This document shows positions 9,333 through 21,754 of a stretch of DNA of 64,000 nt, one piece after another. Origin of the DNA: CALXVA01 sp944392465 (GTDB lineage Bacteria > Bacillota > Clostridia > TANB77 > CAG-508); assembly GCA_963931155.1 (NCBI GenBank), contig OZ006978.1:1116001-1180000 (forward strand), read 5' to 3'. The translations under genes were made by a program, and so were the position numbers. Below the pieces are notes generated by a model, which worked only from the letters and a program-made list of their open reading frames with translations, was not told where the DNA came from and made no database searches. Every line of letters begins with the position of its first letter. Positions within the stretch are counted from its first letter, which is position 1.

Positions 9333-10107
9333 TTGATAAATAAAGTAGAAATATGTGGTGTGGATACATCAAAATTGCCACTATTATCAAACGAAGAAAA
9401 AAATGAACTATTAATAAAAATAAAACAAGGAGATTTAGAAGCAAGAAACAAATTTATAAATGGAAATTTAAGATTAGTGCTTAGTGTTATAAGAAGGTTT
9501 TTTTGTAAAGGAGAAAATGCAGATGACTTATTTCAAATAGGGTGTGTTGGACTAATAAAAGCCATAGATAATTTTGAAATAGAACAAAATGTTCAGTTTT
9601 CAACATATGCGGTACCAATGATTGTAGGAGAAGTAAAAAGGTATTTACGAGATAATAATTCGATTAGGGTTAGCAGATCGATAAGAGAATTATCATATAA
9701 AGTAATGGCAGAGAAAGAAAGATTTAATAAAGAAAAAAACAGAGAACCTACTATTGAAGAGATATCACATAATTTAAATGTTCCAAAAGAAGATATAATT
9801 ATGAGTTTAGATGCAATTCAAACACCAGTATCTTTGCAGGAACCTATAAGTCGGAAGTAATGTAGATAAAATTAATATAGAAGATCAAATAAGCGATAAA
9901 AAAAATAGTGATGCTCATTGGGCAGAAACTATTACAATAATAGAGGCAATGAAGAAATTAAGTGATAAAGAGAAAACTATAATCTCAAAAAGGTTTTTTG
10001 ATGGAAGAACTCAAATAGAAGTAGCAAATGAAATAGGAATTTCACAGGCTCAGGTTTCTAGATTAGAAAAAAATGCAATTAATCATATAAAAAGATTATA
10101 TAAATAA
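9333..10107 (+). CDS. sigG: Forespore sigma factor sigma-G, needs a +1 shift at codon CGG 9852
   Basis: Late forespore sigma factor. TTG 9333 is chosen for the AAGGAGG seven to twelve bases upstream. The N-terminus (NKVEICGVDTSKLP) is the hallmark of SigG. Region 2 (NGNLRLVLSVIRRF, DDLFQIGCVGLIKAIDNF) and region 3 are intact. At PVSLQEPIS the frame meets CGG, then AAG TAA. Removing the C gives AGT GGA AGT and continues NVDKINIEDQISDKKN, through region 4 (TQIEVANEIGISQAQVSR), to TAA 10107. Without the shift the factor would lose its -35-binding domain. The remainder is undamaged, arguing for a working gene read by frameshifting, a recent mutation or a base error. Confidence 0.9.
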
Positions 10108-10225
10108 GAAAGAATTTAAAATATAAAACATATAATATATAGTAGTTAGATGTCATATATTAAAGTAGATATGTGTAATAGATAAATACAGCTAAAAAAG
10201 ATTATTATTATAAGAAAGGAAATCT

Positions 10226-10459
10226 ATGAAACAAAAGGGAATGGATTTTAAACATAAAGAAGTAATAAATATAAATGATGGAAAAAAACTTGGATTTGTT
10301 CAAGATGTATGTGCAGATTTAGCAACAGGAACTATAACTAGTATTATAGTTCCTGGAAATAATAAATTTATGGGATTGTTTTCAGGGGATAATGAAATTG
10401 TAATACAATGGCAAAATATTAAATGTATTGGAGAAGATGTTATTTTAGTAGATATTTAG
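10226..10459 (+). CDS. YlmC/YmxH family PRC-barrel sporulation-associated protein
   Basis: Protein of 77 residues with a single PRC-barrel-like domain: FKHKEVININDGKKLGFVQD, then GTITSIIVPGNN, and WQNIKCIGEDVILVDI at the end. YlmC/YmxH proteins follow sigG in many Clostridia and Bacillus; the exact role is not established. ATG behind GAAAGGAAA. The 118-base gap after sigG has no clear terminator. Confidence 0.8.
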   Translation: MKQKGMDFKHKEVININDGKKLGFVQDVCADLATGTITSIIVPGNNKFMGLFSGDNEIVIQWQNIKCIGEDVILVDI

Positions 10460-10670
10460 AATAAGATATTAGATAAAAAATAGATTAAGATATTTAAAAA
10501 GTTAGATAAAATCAGACGTAAAAAATAAATAAGAAATAAGCAAAGAATAAAATAAGAAGTAAATAAAAAACGAGAAAGAAATAAATTTAAAATAAATAAA
10601 AAAGAAAGAAAGTAGTTGTAAAAAATCCAAAACAAAAAATCAGAAAAAAATCTACAAATTTCTACAAAAA
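10460..10670. other. Purine-rich non-coding stretch before the rRNA promoters
   Basis: Very A-rich on the + strand, with many AAATAA/AAGAAA blocks and stops in all frames. No gene or clear hairpin seen. It probably serves as upstream (UP-element-like) DNA for the rRNA promoters. Confidence 0.5.
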
Positions 10671-10674
10671 ACTA

Positions 10675-10703
10675 TTGACTTTATTATTAGGTTATGGTAT
10701 CAT
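10675..10703 (+). promoter_or_regulatory. rRNA operon promoter P1
   Basis: TTGACT (10675-10680), 17-base spacer, TATCAT (10698-10703), preceded by an A/T-rich tract. Confidence 0.7.
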
Positions 10704-10846
10704 AATAAATGTACTGAGGAACATATGAAAAACGAAAGTTTAAATTAGTTAAGGCAAAGCAAAAAACAAAAAAACACATCAAAACTAGTTTATTATTTTG
10801 CACTTTTTTTATAATTTAAAAATTTAAAAAAGTTTTGAAAAAAGTA

Positions 10847-10875
10847 TTGACATATAGTTCTGAAAGTAGTAAAAT
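10847..10875 (+). promoter_or_regulatory. rRNA operon promoter P2
   Basis: TTGACA (10847-10852), 17-base spacer, TAAAAT (10870-10875), about 205 bases before 16S. Tandem promoters are usual for rRNA operons. Confidence 0.75.
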
Positions 10876-10920
10876 AATACACGTTCCGTTTAAAAGAAAA
10901 ACGGAATTGAGAACATAAAA

Positions 10921-10948
10921 AGCACATTGAAAAGTAAACAATAAACTT
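10921..10948 (+). other. 5' arm of 16S rRNA processing stem
   Basis: GCACATTGAAAAGTAAACAA and the following bases pair with 12780-12808 beyond the 16S 3' end (TTGTTTATTTTTCAATGTAC). This long duplex around the 16S precursor is the expected RNase III processing stalk. Confidence 0.75.
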
Positions 10949-11079
10949 TGAGAAACCAATAAAGCGGTAGTAAATCTACCAAAAAAAATAATACGCAAAA
11001 GCGTAAAAAAGAGCTAAATAAACTTTAGTTAAAAACGATATGTAAGAGCATAGAAATATGCGAATATATATACCATTAA

Positions 11080-12636
<1,557 letters not shown>

Positions 12637-12655
12637 AGAGAAGAGTTTCTAAATG

Positions 12656-12772
12656 GCACAGTATAAACGAGTAGTGCAAGGAAAGCGAAGAAAAATCGAC
12701 GAGATAATACGTTTGTATATCGAGGAGATTTTTACTGAAGCTTAACGAAGCAATACGAAGTTTAGACGAAGC
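12656..12772 (+). repeat. rRNA spacer repeat, copy 1 (~117 nt)
   Basis: Starts CAGTATAAACGA and carries GACGAGATAATACGTTTGTA, TATCGAGGAGATTTTTACTG and GAAGTTTAGACGAAG. Close relatives lie at 12991-13107 and 13226-13345. This copy directly follows the 16S 3' end. Confidence 0.8.
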
Positions 12773-12779
12773 CAGAGAA

Positions 12780-12808
12780 GTTTATTGTTTATTTTTCAAT
12801 GTACTTTT
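12780..12808 (+). other. 3' arm of 16S rRNA processing stem
   Basis: Complementary to 10921-10948. It lies between spacer repeat 1 and tRNA-Ile. Confidence 0.75.
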
Positions 12809-12881
12809 TATATAGTACATTGAATATAAAAGAGTGAAGGCTCACAAAAGAAGGAAGAACTAGAGAGATACTCTAATATAT

Positions 12882-12958
<77 letters not shown>

Positions 12959-12990
12959 CAAAGATTATCTAAATTGAAAGATAATTGTGA

Positions 12991-13107
12991 GTACAGTATA
13001 AACGAACAGAACAAGGAAAGCAAAATAAAAATGACGAGGTAGTACATTAGTACATCGAGGAATTTTTATTGAAGCTTGACACAGTTATGTGAAGTTTAGA
13101 CGAAGCT
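12991..13107 (+). repeat. rRNA spacer repeat, copy 2 (~117 nt)
   Basis: Same pattern as copy 1: CAGTATAAACGAACAG, GACGAGGTAGTACATTAGTA, CATCGAGGAATTTTTATTGA and GAAGTTTAGACGAAG. It lies just after tRNA-Ile. Confidence 0.8.
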
Positions 13108-13113
13108 CAAATA

Positions 13114-13143
13114 GCACATTGAAAAATATATAGAGAATATTAA
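13114..13143 (+). other. 5' arm of 23S rRNA processing stem
   Basis: AGCACATTGAAAAATATATA plus GAGAATATT pair with 16254-16284 (ATATTCTCTATGTATTTTTG, AGTGTGCT), forming the long duplex that brackets 23S. Confidence 0.75.
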
Positions 13144-13225
13144 AGGTAAACTAGACATAACTAGGAAAAGCAAAGAGACAATGTTAAACATTGAGGATTT
13201 GTTAACAATGAACCAATTTAAGATT

Positions 13226-13345
13226 GCATAAGATAAACGAGCAGAGCGAGGAAAACTAAGAAAAATTGACGAGATAATACGTTTGTATATCGAGGGAATT
13301 TTTACTGAAGTTTGACACAGCAATGCGAAGTTTAGCTGAAGCAAG
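13226..13345 (+). repeat. rRNA spacer repeat, copy 3 (~119 nt)
   Basis: Third copy, immediately before 23S: AGATAAACGAGCAGAGCGAG, GACGAGATAATACGTTTGTA, TATCGAGGGAATTTTTACTG, GAAGTTTAGCTGAAG. Copies 1 and 3 are the closest pair. Confidence 0.8.
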
Positions 13346-13346
13346 A

Positions 13347-16229
<2,883 letters not shown>

Positions 16230-16312
16230 ACAAAAAATAAAGAAGAACCGAAAAGATATTCTCTATGTATTTTTGAGTGTGCTAAAAAAGGAAAAAAAAT
16301 TAGAAAAAGTAC

Positions 16313-16341
16313 TTGAAAAAGAAAAGAAAAAGTATTATACT
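16313..16341 (+). promoter_or_regulatory. Promoter of the separate 5S rRNA unit
   Basis: TTGAAA (16313-16318), 17-base spacer, TATACT (16336-16341), about 100 bases before 5S and downstream of the 23S processing stem. It implies that 5S can be transcribed independently of 16S-23S. Confidence 0.65.
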
Positions 16342-16438
16342 AAGAGAGTACAAAAAAGAAGCACACAATATACAAACAAACAAGTAAATTCATACAAATT
16401 ACTTTAAGAAGTTATTGTAGTTTGTATTGAAATAAATT

Positions 16439-16556
16439 TTCTGGTGATTATGACATGGAGGAAATACCTGTTCCCATCCCGAACACAGAAGTCAAGCTCC
16501 AATGTGCCGACGATATTTGTGGGTTACCCTGCTGAGAAAATAGGTTGTCGCCAGTT
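16439..16556 (+). rRNA. 5S ribosomal RNA
   Basis: About 117 nt from TTCTGGTGATTATGACATGG to GTTGTCGCCAG. It contains the conserved ACCTGTTCCCATCCCGAACA loop and closes with terminal-stem pairing of CTGGTGA and TCGCCAG. A T run follows at once. Confidence 0.95.
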
Positions 16557-16568
16557 TTTTTTATTTTA

Positions 16569-16683
16569 TTGACTTTTATTATATAATATGTGTTATAATT
16601 AAATTGTTATTTAAAAATAAATAAGCTAGAATAATTTAAATATGAAATTATTTTTTATTTATCTTTAAATAGCAATTTTTTTA
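16569..16683 (+). promoter_or_regulatory. Possible promoter followed by a long terminator-like hairpin
   Basis: TTGACT (16569) and TATAAT (16594) are spaced 19 bases apart. From 16601, AAATTGTTATTTAAA and the bases after it pair with TTTAAATAGCAATTT (ending near 16677), with a second inner hairpin (AATAATTT with AAATTATT), followed by seven T. This could be the terminator of the 5S unit, or an independent short RNA or attenuator before the next gene. Confidence 0.55.
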
Positions 16684-16747
16684 TGCAAAAGCTTTTTAAT
16701 AAATTTTTAATAAAAAAAAGATTGTTAATTATAGAGGAGAATTTATT

Positions 16748-17737
16748 ATGGATAATATACAAAGTAATGAAGATGCAAGAAAGAATAGAGGAATGACTCC
16801 TAAAACGCTTGTTAAATTTATGATTTCAACTTGCTTTGCAAGAATTTCATCTTTAGATTTTGAAAGAATGGATAGAATGAAAGTTCCATTAAAAAAGATG
16901 CTTTTAAATGAAAGAAAAAGTCATCCAGGAGAAGATGAAAAATATGATAGATTAGATGAAATTATTGATGGTTTTTTTGAATATATAAAAAATCCCAAAA
17001 TAATAGAAAAAATAAAAAATAATGTTTTAACAAAAGCTCAACTAGAAGAATTGATATTGTCTGATGTAGCGAATCTTCCAAAAAGAAAATATGATATGAG
17101 CGATTTATATAGAGAAGATTTAATAGCAGTATATGCTTCGGGCTCAACCAAAAGGAAATCTGAATTTATAGATAAAAAAGGTCAAGCACATGAATATTAT
17201 GATAGTACAGGTAGAAAAATAATTATTACTGATGTTGGACAAATTGTATATGAAGAATGGGGAGGAATTCATGCAAGCTTATCTGTATATCGAATTCAAA
17301 AACAACTTGATAATGGAAGTTTTTCAAATGATTTGGTTTGTTCTTCGATTGCAATTTCACAGATGCACATTCCAAAATATAAAGAGGCTGTATTAGAAGA
17401 GTTATTAAGTGATGAAAATATTAACAATGGAAAAGTTGGATCATATATTGGAAGAATTTCTAGAGAAAATAAGCAAAATTTACAAGACTTGCCCCATACT
17501 GAAAGACAGAATGCTAATGGATATTTATATAGAATAGATGATGAATATGTATTAGAATATGATGCTACAGAGATAACTGCAGTAATTGAAGCTGTTAGAA
17601 ATATTAATACTAGAAGAAAATTTGCTGAAAAATTTATGAATTTATCAAGTGGCAATGGAGGACACTATAGAAGTCAATTTGAAACCAGACATGATGATAC
17701 AAGTAAAGGAAATCATGATGGGCATGAAGAACTATAG
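16748..17737 (+). CDS. Hypothetical protein, 329 residues
   Basis: I do not recognise a family. The product is soluble and rich in Lys/Glu/Asp, with no signal peptide or membrane helix. It starts MDNIQSNEDARKNRGMTPKT. Residues 10-110 look helical, with conserved-looking KFMISTCFARISSLDFERMD. The middle (about 150-210) contains VYEEWGGIHASLSVYRIQKQ. The tail is glycine/histidine-rich (NGGHYRSQFETRHDDTSKGN). ATG follows AGAGGAGAA. It stands alone between 5S and the rpmG operon, with base composition like its neighbours. Confidence 0.75.
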   Translation: MDNIQSNEDARKNRGMTPKTLVKFMISTCFARISSLDFERMDRMKVPLKKMLLNERKSHPGEDEKYDRLDEIIDGFFEYIKNPKIIEKIKNNVLTKAQLEELILSDVANLPKRKYDMSDLYREDLIAVYASGSTKRKSEFIDKKGQAHEYYDSTGRKIIITDVGQIVYEEWGGIHASLSVYRIQKQLDNGSFSNDLVCSSIAISQMHIPKYKEAVLEELLSDENINNGKVGSYIGRISRENKQNLQDLPHTERQNANGYLYRIDDEYVLEYDATEITAVIEAVRNINTRRKFAEKFMNLSSGNGGHYRSQFETRHDDTSKGNHDGHEEL

Positions 17738-17872
17738 AATTATTGTGTAAATTTTATGATTTTAAAAAGTTATAATTTTAAAAAATTATGAGTTTAAAAA
17801 AATTATAGATAAAAAAATGATAAGTTCAAAAAATGATAAGTTCAAAAAATTTTAGAAAGACTGTTTAAACAG

Positions 17873-17930
17873 TTGACAATATAGAAAAAACATGATAAAA
17901 TATTTAAGCGTATGTAGGAACATACGCTTA
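17873..17930 (+). promoter_or_regulatory. Promoter and leader hairpin of the rpmG-secE-nusG operon
   Basis: TTGACA (17873-17878), 17-base spacer, TAAAAT (17896-17901). The transcript would begin with a perfect hairpin: TAAGCGTATG (17905-17914) pairing with CATACGCTTA (17921-17930), then AAAAAA. Just before -35 sits the palindrome CTGTTTAAACAG (17861-17872), a candidate operator. Upstream, 17738-17860 is A/T-rich with short repeats of ATGATAAGTTCAAAAA and no gene. Confidence 0.7.
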
Positions 17931-17979
17931 AAAAAGTAGTAAAAATAAAAATTTAAGCATAAATCTGGAGGTGTATAAA

Positions 17980-18144
17980 ATGGCTGCAAAAGGAGCAAGA
18001 GAACCAATAACTTTAGAATGTACAGAATGTAAAAGAAGAAATTACATGACAGAGAAAAACAAAAAAAACAATACAGAAAGATTAGAAGTTGTTAAGTATT
18101 GCAAATACTGCAAAAAACGTACTACTCACAAAGAAACAAAATAA
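17980..18144 (+). CDS. rpmG: 50S ribosomal protein L33
   Basis: 54-residue zinc-ribbon ribosomal protein: CTEC near residue 15 and CKYC near residue 43 form the metal site (the C+ form). The body RRNYMTEKNKKNNTERLEV is typical L33. ATG behind TGGAGGTG. It lies first in the rpmG-secE-nusG cluster, the usual Firmicutes order. Confidence 0.95.
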   Translation: MAAKGAREPITLECTECKRRNYMTEKNKKNNTERLEVVKYCKYCKKRTTHKETK

Positions 18145-18172
18145 GAAGAACCTTTAAGGGGGAATTGATAAA

Positions 18173-18550
18173 ATGCCTAAAAAAGAAACAAATAAAAAGC
18201 AAAACAAAGAAAAAAAACACTTTATGAAAGATTTTAAGGCAGAATTAAAAAGAGTAATTTGGCCAACACCAAAACAATTATTAAATAATACAGTTGCTGT
18301 AATAACAGTTGTAATTATAACAGCTGCTATTGTATTTATATTAGATTTTGCTTTTGAAAGCATGAATAAATATGGTATAGATAAGTTAAAAACAATGGTA
18401 GATTCATCAAATACAGTAGAATCTAGTAATGTGGTAACTATAGATGATTCTGCATCAAATACAACATCTGAAGAAGAAAATACCAATGAAGCAACAGCAG
18501 ATGAAACAACAAATACAGTATCTGAAGAGTCTAATAATGTAGAAGAATAG
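18173..18550 (+). CDS. secE: Preprotein translocase subunit SecE with a long C-terminal tail
   Basis: SecE clamps SecY in the translocon. The family core is present: amphipathic FMKDFKAELKRVIWPTPKQL, then one membrane helix (AVITVVIITAAIVFILDFAF, about residues 42-61). Bacterial one-helix SecE normally ends soon after the helix. Here about 60 more residues follow, rich in Ser/Thr/Asn/Glu (for example TTSEEENTNEATADETTN), predicted outside the membrane. nusG follows after 14 bases. Confidence 0.9.
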   Translation: MPKKETNKKQNKEKKHFMKDFKAELKRVIWPTPKQLLNNTVAVITVVIITAAIVFILDFAFESMNKYGIDKLKTMVDSSNTVESSNVVTIDDSASNTTSEEENTNEATADETTNTVSEESNNVEE

Positions 18551-18564
18551 AGGAGGCTAAAACT

Positions 18565-19101
18565 ATGTCTCAAGATGAAAAAGAATTAACACCTAGATGG
18601 TATGTTATACACACATATTCAGGTTATGAGAACAAAGTAAAAACAGACCTTGAAAAAACCATAAAAAATAGAGAGTTAGAAGATTACTTCTTTAATATTA
18701 TTGTTCCAATGGAAGAGCAAATAGAAATTAAAGATGGTAAAAGAAAAACTAATTTAAAGAAAGTTTTCCCAGGCTATGTTTTAATAAAAATGATTGTAAC
18801 TGAAAAAACTTGGTATATAGTTAGAAATACAAGAGGTGTTACAGGATTTGTTGGTTCTGGTACTGATCCTATTCCTTTGACTGAAGACGAAATAAGAGCA
18901 ATGGGATTTGAAGTTACGGAAGTTAATATTGATTATGATGTTGATGATTCTGTAAGAGTACTGGATGGACCATTAACTGATTTTATTGGAACAGTAGTAG
19001 AAATAAATAAAGAAAAACGCAAAGTAAAAGTGTTAGTTTCAATGTTTGGAAGAGAAACTCCTGTTGAATTGGATTTTTCTCAAGTACAAAAAATTAATTA
19101 A
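18565..19101 (+). CDS. nusG: Transcription termination/antitermination protein NusG
   Basis: 178 residues with the NGN domain (RWYVIHTYSGYENKVKTDLE, FPGYVLIKM, RNTRGVTGFVG) and a C-terminal KOW domain (VRVLDGPLTDFIGTVVEI). It binds RNA polymerase and couples to S10 or Rho. Start ATG is behind AGAGGAGG. A 60-base gap separates it from rplK. Confidence 0.97.
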   Translation: MSQDEKELTPRWYVIHTYSGYENKVKTDLEKTIKNRELEDYFFNIIVPMEEQIEIKDGKRKTNLKKVFPGYVLIKMIVTEKTWYIVRNTRGVTGFVGSGTDPIPLTEDEIRAMGFEVTEVNIDYDVDDSVRVLDGPLTDFIGTVVEINKEKRKVKVLVSMFGRETPVELDFSQVQKIN

Positions 19102-19161
19102 GTTAATAATCTATTTTAGATTAATATACATATTTTACGTTAAAGGAGGTGCAATTGTACG

Positions 19162-19590
19162 ATGGCAGAAAAAGAAATTGGAAGTGTCATAAAGTTACAA
19201 ATACCAGCAGGAAAGGCTTCACCAGCTCCACCAGTTGGACCAGCTTTAGGTGCTAGTGGTGTAAACATTATGCAATTTGTTAAAGAATTCAATGATAGAA
19301 CAGCAAACTTAGCAGGAACAATTATTCCAGTTGTAATTACAGTTTATAAAGATAAATCATTTGAATTTATTACAAAAGAACCACCAATGGCTGTTTTAAT
19401 TAAGAAAGCTGCTAAAGTAGAAAAAGGTTCAGGAAAACCAAATAAAGAAAAAGTAGCTAAATTAACTAAAGCACAAATTGAAGAAATTGCTAAACAAAAA
19501 ATGCCAGACTTAAATGCTGCATCAGTAGAAGCTGCTATGAGTATGGTAGAAGGTACTGCAAAATCTATGGGTGTTGTAGTAGAAGAATAA
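19162..19590 (+). CDS. rplK: 50S ribosomal protein L11
   Basis: 142 residues; N-terminal KLQIPAGKASPAPPVGPALG, the characteristic proline-rich L11 start, and RNA-binding C-terminal domain ending SMGVVVEE. It forms the GTPase-associated centre with 23S. Preceded by AAAGGAGGTG. Confidence 0.98.
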   Translation: MAEKEIGSVIKLQIPAGKASPAPPVGPALGASGVNIMQFVKEFNDRTANLAGTIIPVVITVYKDKSFEFITKEPPMAVLIKKAAKVEKGSGKPNKEKVAKLTKAQIEEIAKQKMPDLNAASVEAAMSMVEGTAKSMGVVVEE

Positions 19591-19646
19591 TTTAAAAAAT
19601 GGGAGAACAAATATTATTTGTTCGATTGAACCAAAGGAGGTAAAAA

Positions 19647-20330
19647 ATGAAGAGAGGAAAGAGATATCAAGAAGCAGAAAAGCTTGTTGATAAAACAAAA
19701 GTATATGGTGTGAAAGAAGCACTAGACTTAATTCAAAAAATGCCTAAACCAAAATTTGATGAGACTGTTGAATTACATGTTAAATTAGGTGTAGATTCAA
19801 AACAAGCAGATCAACAAGTTAGAGGTACAACAGTACTTCCAAATGGTACAGGTAAAACTTTAAGAGTATTAGTTTTTGCTAAGGGACCAAAAGCTGAAGA
19901 AGCTCAAAAAGCAGGAGCAGATTTTGTAGGAGCAGAAGAATTAATACCAAAAATTCAAAATGAAAACTGGTTTGACTACGATGTTGTAGTTGCAACTCCA
20001 GACATGATGGGAGTTGTAGGTAGACTTGGAAAAATATTAGGACCAAAAGGTTTAATGCCAAACCCAAAATCAGGAACAGTTACAATGGATGTTACAAAAG
20101 CTATAAATGATATTAAATCTGGTAAAGTTGAATATAGACTAGACAAAACAAATATTATCCATTTAGGATTTGGAAAAGTTTCATTTGGAACAGATAAATT
20201 ATTAGAAAACTATGAAACTGTAATGAATGCCATTATAAAGGCAAAACCAGCAGCAGCTAAAGGACAATACATTAGAAGTGTAGCTATATCTACAACAATG
20301 GGACCAAGTATGTATATTGATCAAAAATAA
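19647..20330 (+). CDS. rplA: 50S ribosomal protein L1
   Basis: 227 residues; signatures VDSKQADQQVRGTTVLPNGT and ILGPKGLMPNPKSGTV. It binds the L1 stalk of 23S and in many bacteria represses its own operon. It lies 56 bases after rplK, behind AAAGGAGG. Confidence 0.98.
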   Translation: MKRGKRYQEAEKLVDKTKVYGVKEALDLIQKMPKPKFDETVELHVKLGVDSKQADQQVRGTTVLPNGTGKTLRVLVFAKGPKAEEAQKAGADFVGAEELIPKIQNENWFDYDVVVATPDMMGVVGRLGKILGPKGLMPNPKSGTVTMDVTKAINDIKSGKVEYRLDKTNIIHLGFGKVSFGTDKLLENYETVMNAIIKAKPAAAKGQYIRSVAISTTMGPSMYIDQK

Positions 20331-20339
20331 ATTTAAATA

Positions 20340-20450
20340 TAAAGCCAAAGACAGTAAGCAAAAAAACAAGTCTTACCGAGGTATATTTAGTACGGATTTT
20401 AATCTGTATATGTATGCCTCATGGCTATATATACAGATTTTTTATTTAAT
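20340..20450 (+). promoter_or_regulatory. L10-type leader with terminator before rplJ
   Basis: The leader has the kink-turn-like elements of the rplJL autoregulatory RNA (AGCCAAAGACAGTAAGC and AAGTCTTACCGAGGT, then ATGCCTCATGGC). It is followed by a hairpin AATCTGTATAT...ATATACAGATT with a T run (about 20399-20445). The likely ligand is L10 with L12. Confidence 0.75.
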
Positions 20451-20507
20451 AGAATTTTTCTATTAAAAAAGATTATTATATCATTTAAGAAAAAGAGGTG
20501 AAATAAA

Positions 20508-21011
20508 TTGGCTAGTGAAAAAATACTAAAACAAAAAGAAGAAGCAGTTAAAAATTTAGCAGCAGAACTAAAAGAAGCTAACTTAATTTTATTAGTAGAC
20601 TATAGAGGAATTTCAGTTGAAGATGTTACTAAATTAAGAAACGATGTTAGAGAAGCAAATGCTGAATACAGAGTTATAAAAAACAATATTATAAAAAGAG
20701 CTTTAAATGCAAATGGTGAAAATGGTTTAGATGAAATACTAGAAGGACCAACAGCATTAATAACAAGTAAAGAAGATTATTTAGCACCAGCTAAAGCTAT
20801 TTATAACTACTCTAAAAATAATGACTTCTACAAAATAAAAGGAGCAATTATTGAAGGAAAAGTTATGACAGCCGAAGAAGTAATTACTTTAGCAAAATTA
20901 CCATCAAGACAAGAACTACTTGCAAAACTTGCAGGAGCATTACTTGGCAATATTACAAAACTTGCTGCTACACTTGATGCAGTTAGAGTTCAAAAAGAAG
21001 AAAATGCATAG
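20508..21011 (+). CDS. rplJ: 50S ribosomal protein L10
   Basis: 167 residues; LILLVDYRGISVEDVTKLRN and YRVIKNNIIKRALN are typical L10 motifs. TTG start is behind AAGAGGTG. L10 anchors the L7/L12 stalk and should repress its own mRNA through the preceding leader. rplL is 97 bases downstream. Confidence 0.97.
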   Translation: MASEKILKQKEEAVKNLAAELKEANLILLVDYRGISVEDVTKLRNDVREANAEYRVIKNNIIKRALNANGENGLDEILEGPTALITSKEDYLAPAKAIYNYSKNNDFYKIKGAIIEGKVMTAEEVITLAKLPSRQELLAKLAGALLGNITKLAATLDAVRVQKEENA

Positions 21012-21108
21012 AATAGAAGCATTTATAATTTTTTAGAAATTAAAAAGTAAAAGTGAGCATGCCATGTTCACAAAAATAATTTTATTATATTTAAGGAGGA
21101 ATTTGAAA

Positions 21109-21471
21109 ATGGCAAAAGTAGATGAATTATTAGAAACAATTGACAGCTTAACAGTTGTTGAATTATCAGAATTAGTTAAAGGAATAGAAGAAAAATATGG
21201 AGTATCTGCAGCAGCAGTTGCAGCACCAGCAGCAGCTGGAGCAGCAGCAGCTGAAGAAAAATCTTCATTCAATGTTGTATTAAAAGATGTTGGAGGAAAC
21301 AAAATCCAAGTTATAAAAGTTGTTAGAGATGCAACAGGATTAGGATTAAAAGAAGCTAAAGACTTAGTTGATGGAGCTCCAAAAACAATTAAAGAAAATG
21401 TAAATAAAGATGAAGCAGAAGAATTAAAAGCTAAATTTACAGAAGCAGGAGCAGTTGTTGAACTAGCTTAA
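21109..21471 (+). CDS. rplL: 50S ribosomal protein L7/L12
   Basis: 120 residues. The N-terminal dimerisation part (MAKVDELLETIDSLTVVELS) is followed by an alanine-rich hinge (AAAVAAPAAAGAAAAEE) and the factor-binding domain with GLGLKEAKDLVDGAPK. ATG 21109 has AAGGAGGAA upstream; longer in-frame extensions lack a ribosome site. Confidence 0.98.
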   Translation: MAKVDELLETIDSLTVVELSELVKGIEEKYGVSAAAVAAPAAAGAAAAEEKSSFNVVLKDVGGNKIQVIKVVRDATGLGLKEAKDLVDGAPKTIKENVNKDEAEELKAKFTEAGAVVELA

Positions 21472-21518
21472 TTTATTTAAAATTTAAATGATAACACAAA
21501 CTTATAAAAAGTGAAACT

Positions 21519-21566
21519 AAACCTCAATTACTAAACTAAATTGGATTAGTAATTGAGGTTTTTTAT
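21519..21566 (+). terminator. Intrinsic terminator of the ribosomal protein operon
   Basis: AACCTCAATTACTAA pairs with TTAGTAATTGAGGTT, followed by a TTTTTT tract. Confidence 0.92.
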
Positions 21567-21601
21567 GTAATGGGAAATGAGAAATTTCCTATATAAAAAA
21601 T

Positions 21602-21630
21602 AAGCAGCTGTGCTAATCAGCTGCTTTTGA
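21602..21630. terminator. GC-rich hairpin between rplL and htrA
   Basis: AAGCAGCTG and CAGCTGCTT form a nine-base stem ending in TTTT. It may back up rplL termination. A further hairpin, AGTTGATAA/TTATCAACT, lies at 21659-21688 towards htrA without a T run. Confidence 0.6.
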
Positions 21631-21754
21631 AAATAAAAGGGGATGTTTTACTTATACATAGTTGATAATGGAGTAACTTCTTATCAACTACAATCATATT
21701 ATAATGGAGAAATTTGACCATTGTGTGAACTACATGTGATAAAATTGAAAAAAG

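Noticed and set aside
9315..10107. Readthrough of the TAA in sigG instead of frameshifting
   Set aside because: In-frame continuation after TAA 9858 meets further stops at once (TGT AGA TAA). Only the +1 frame gives region 4.
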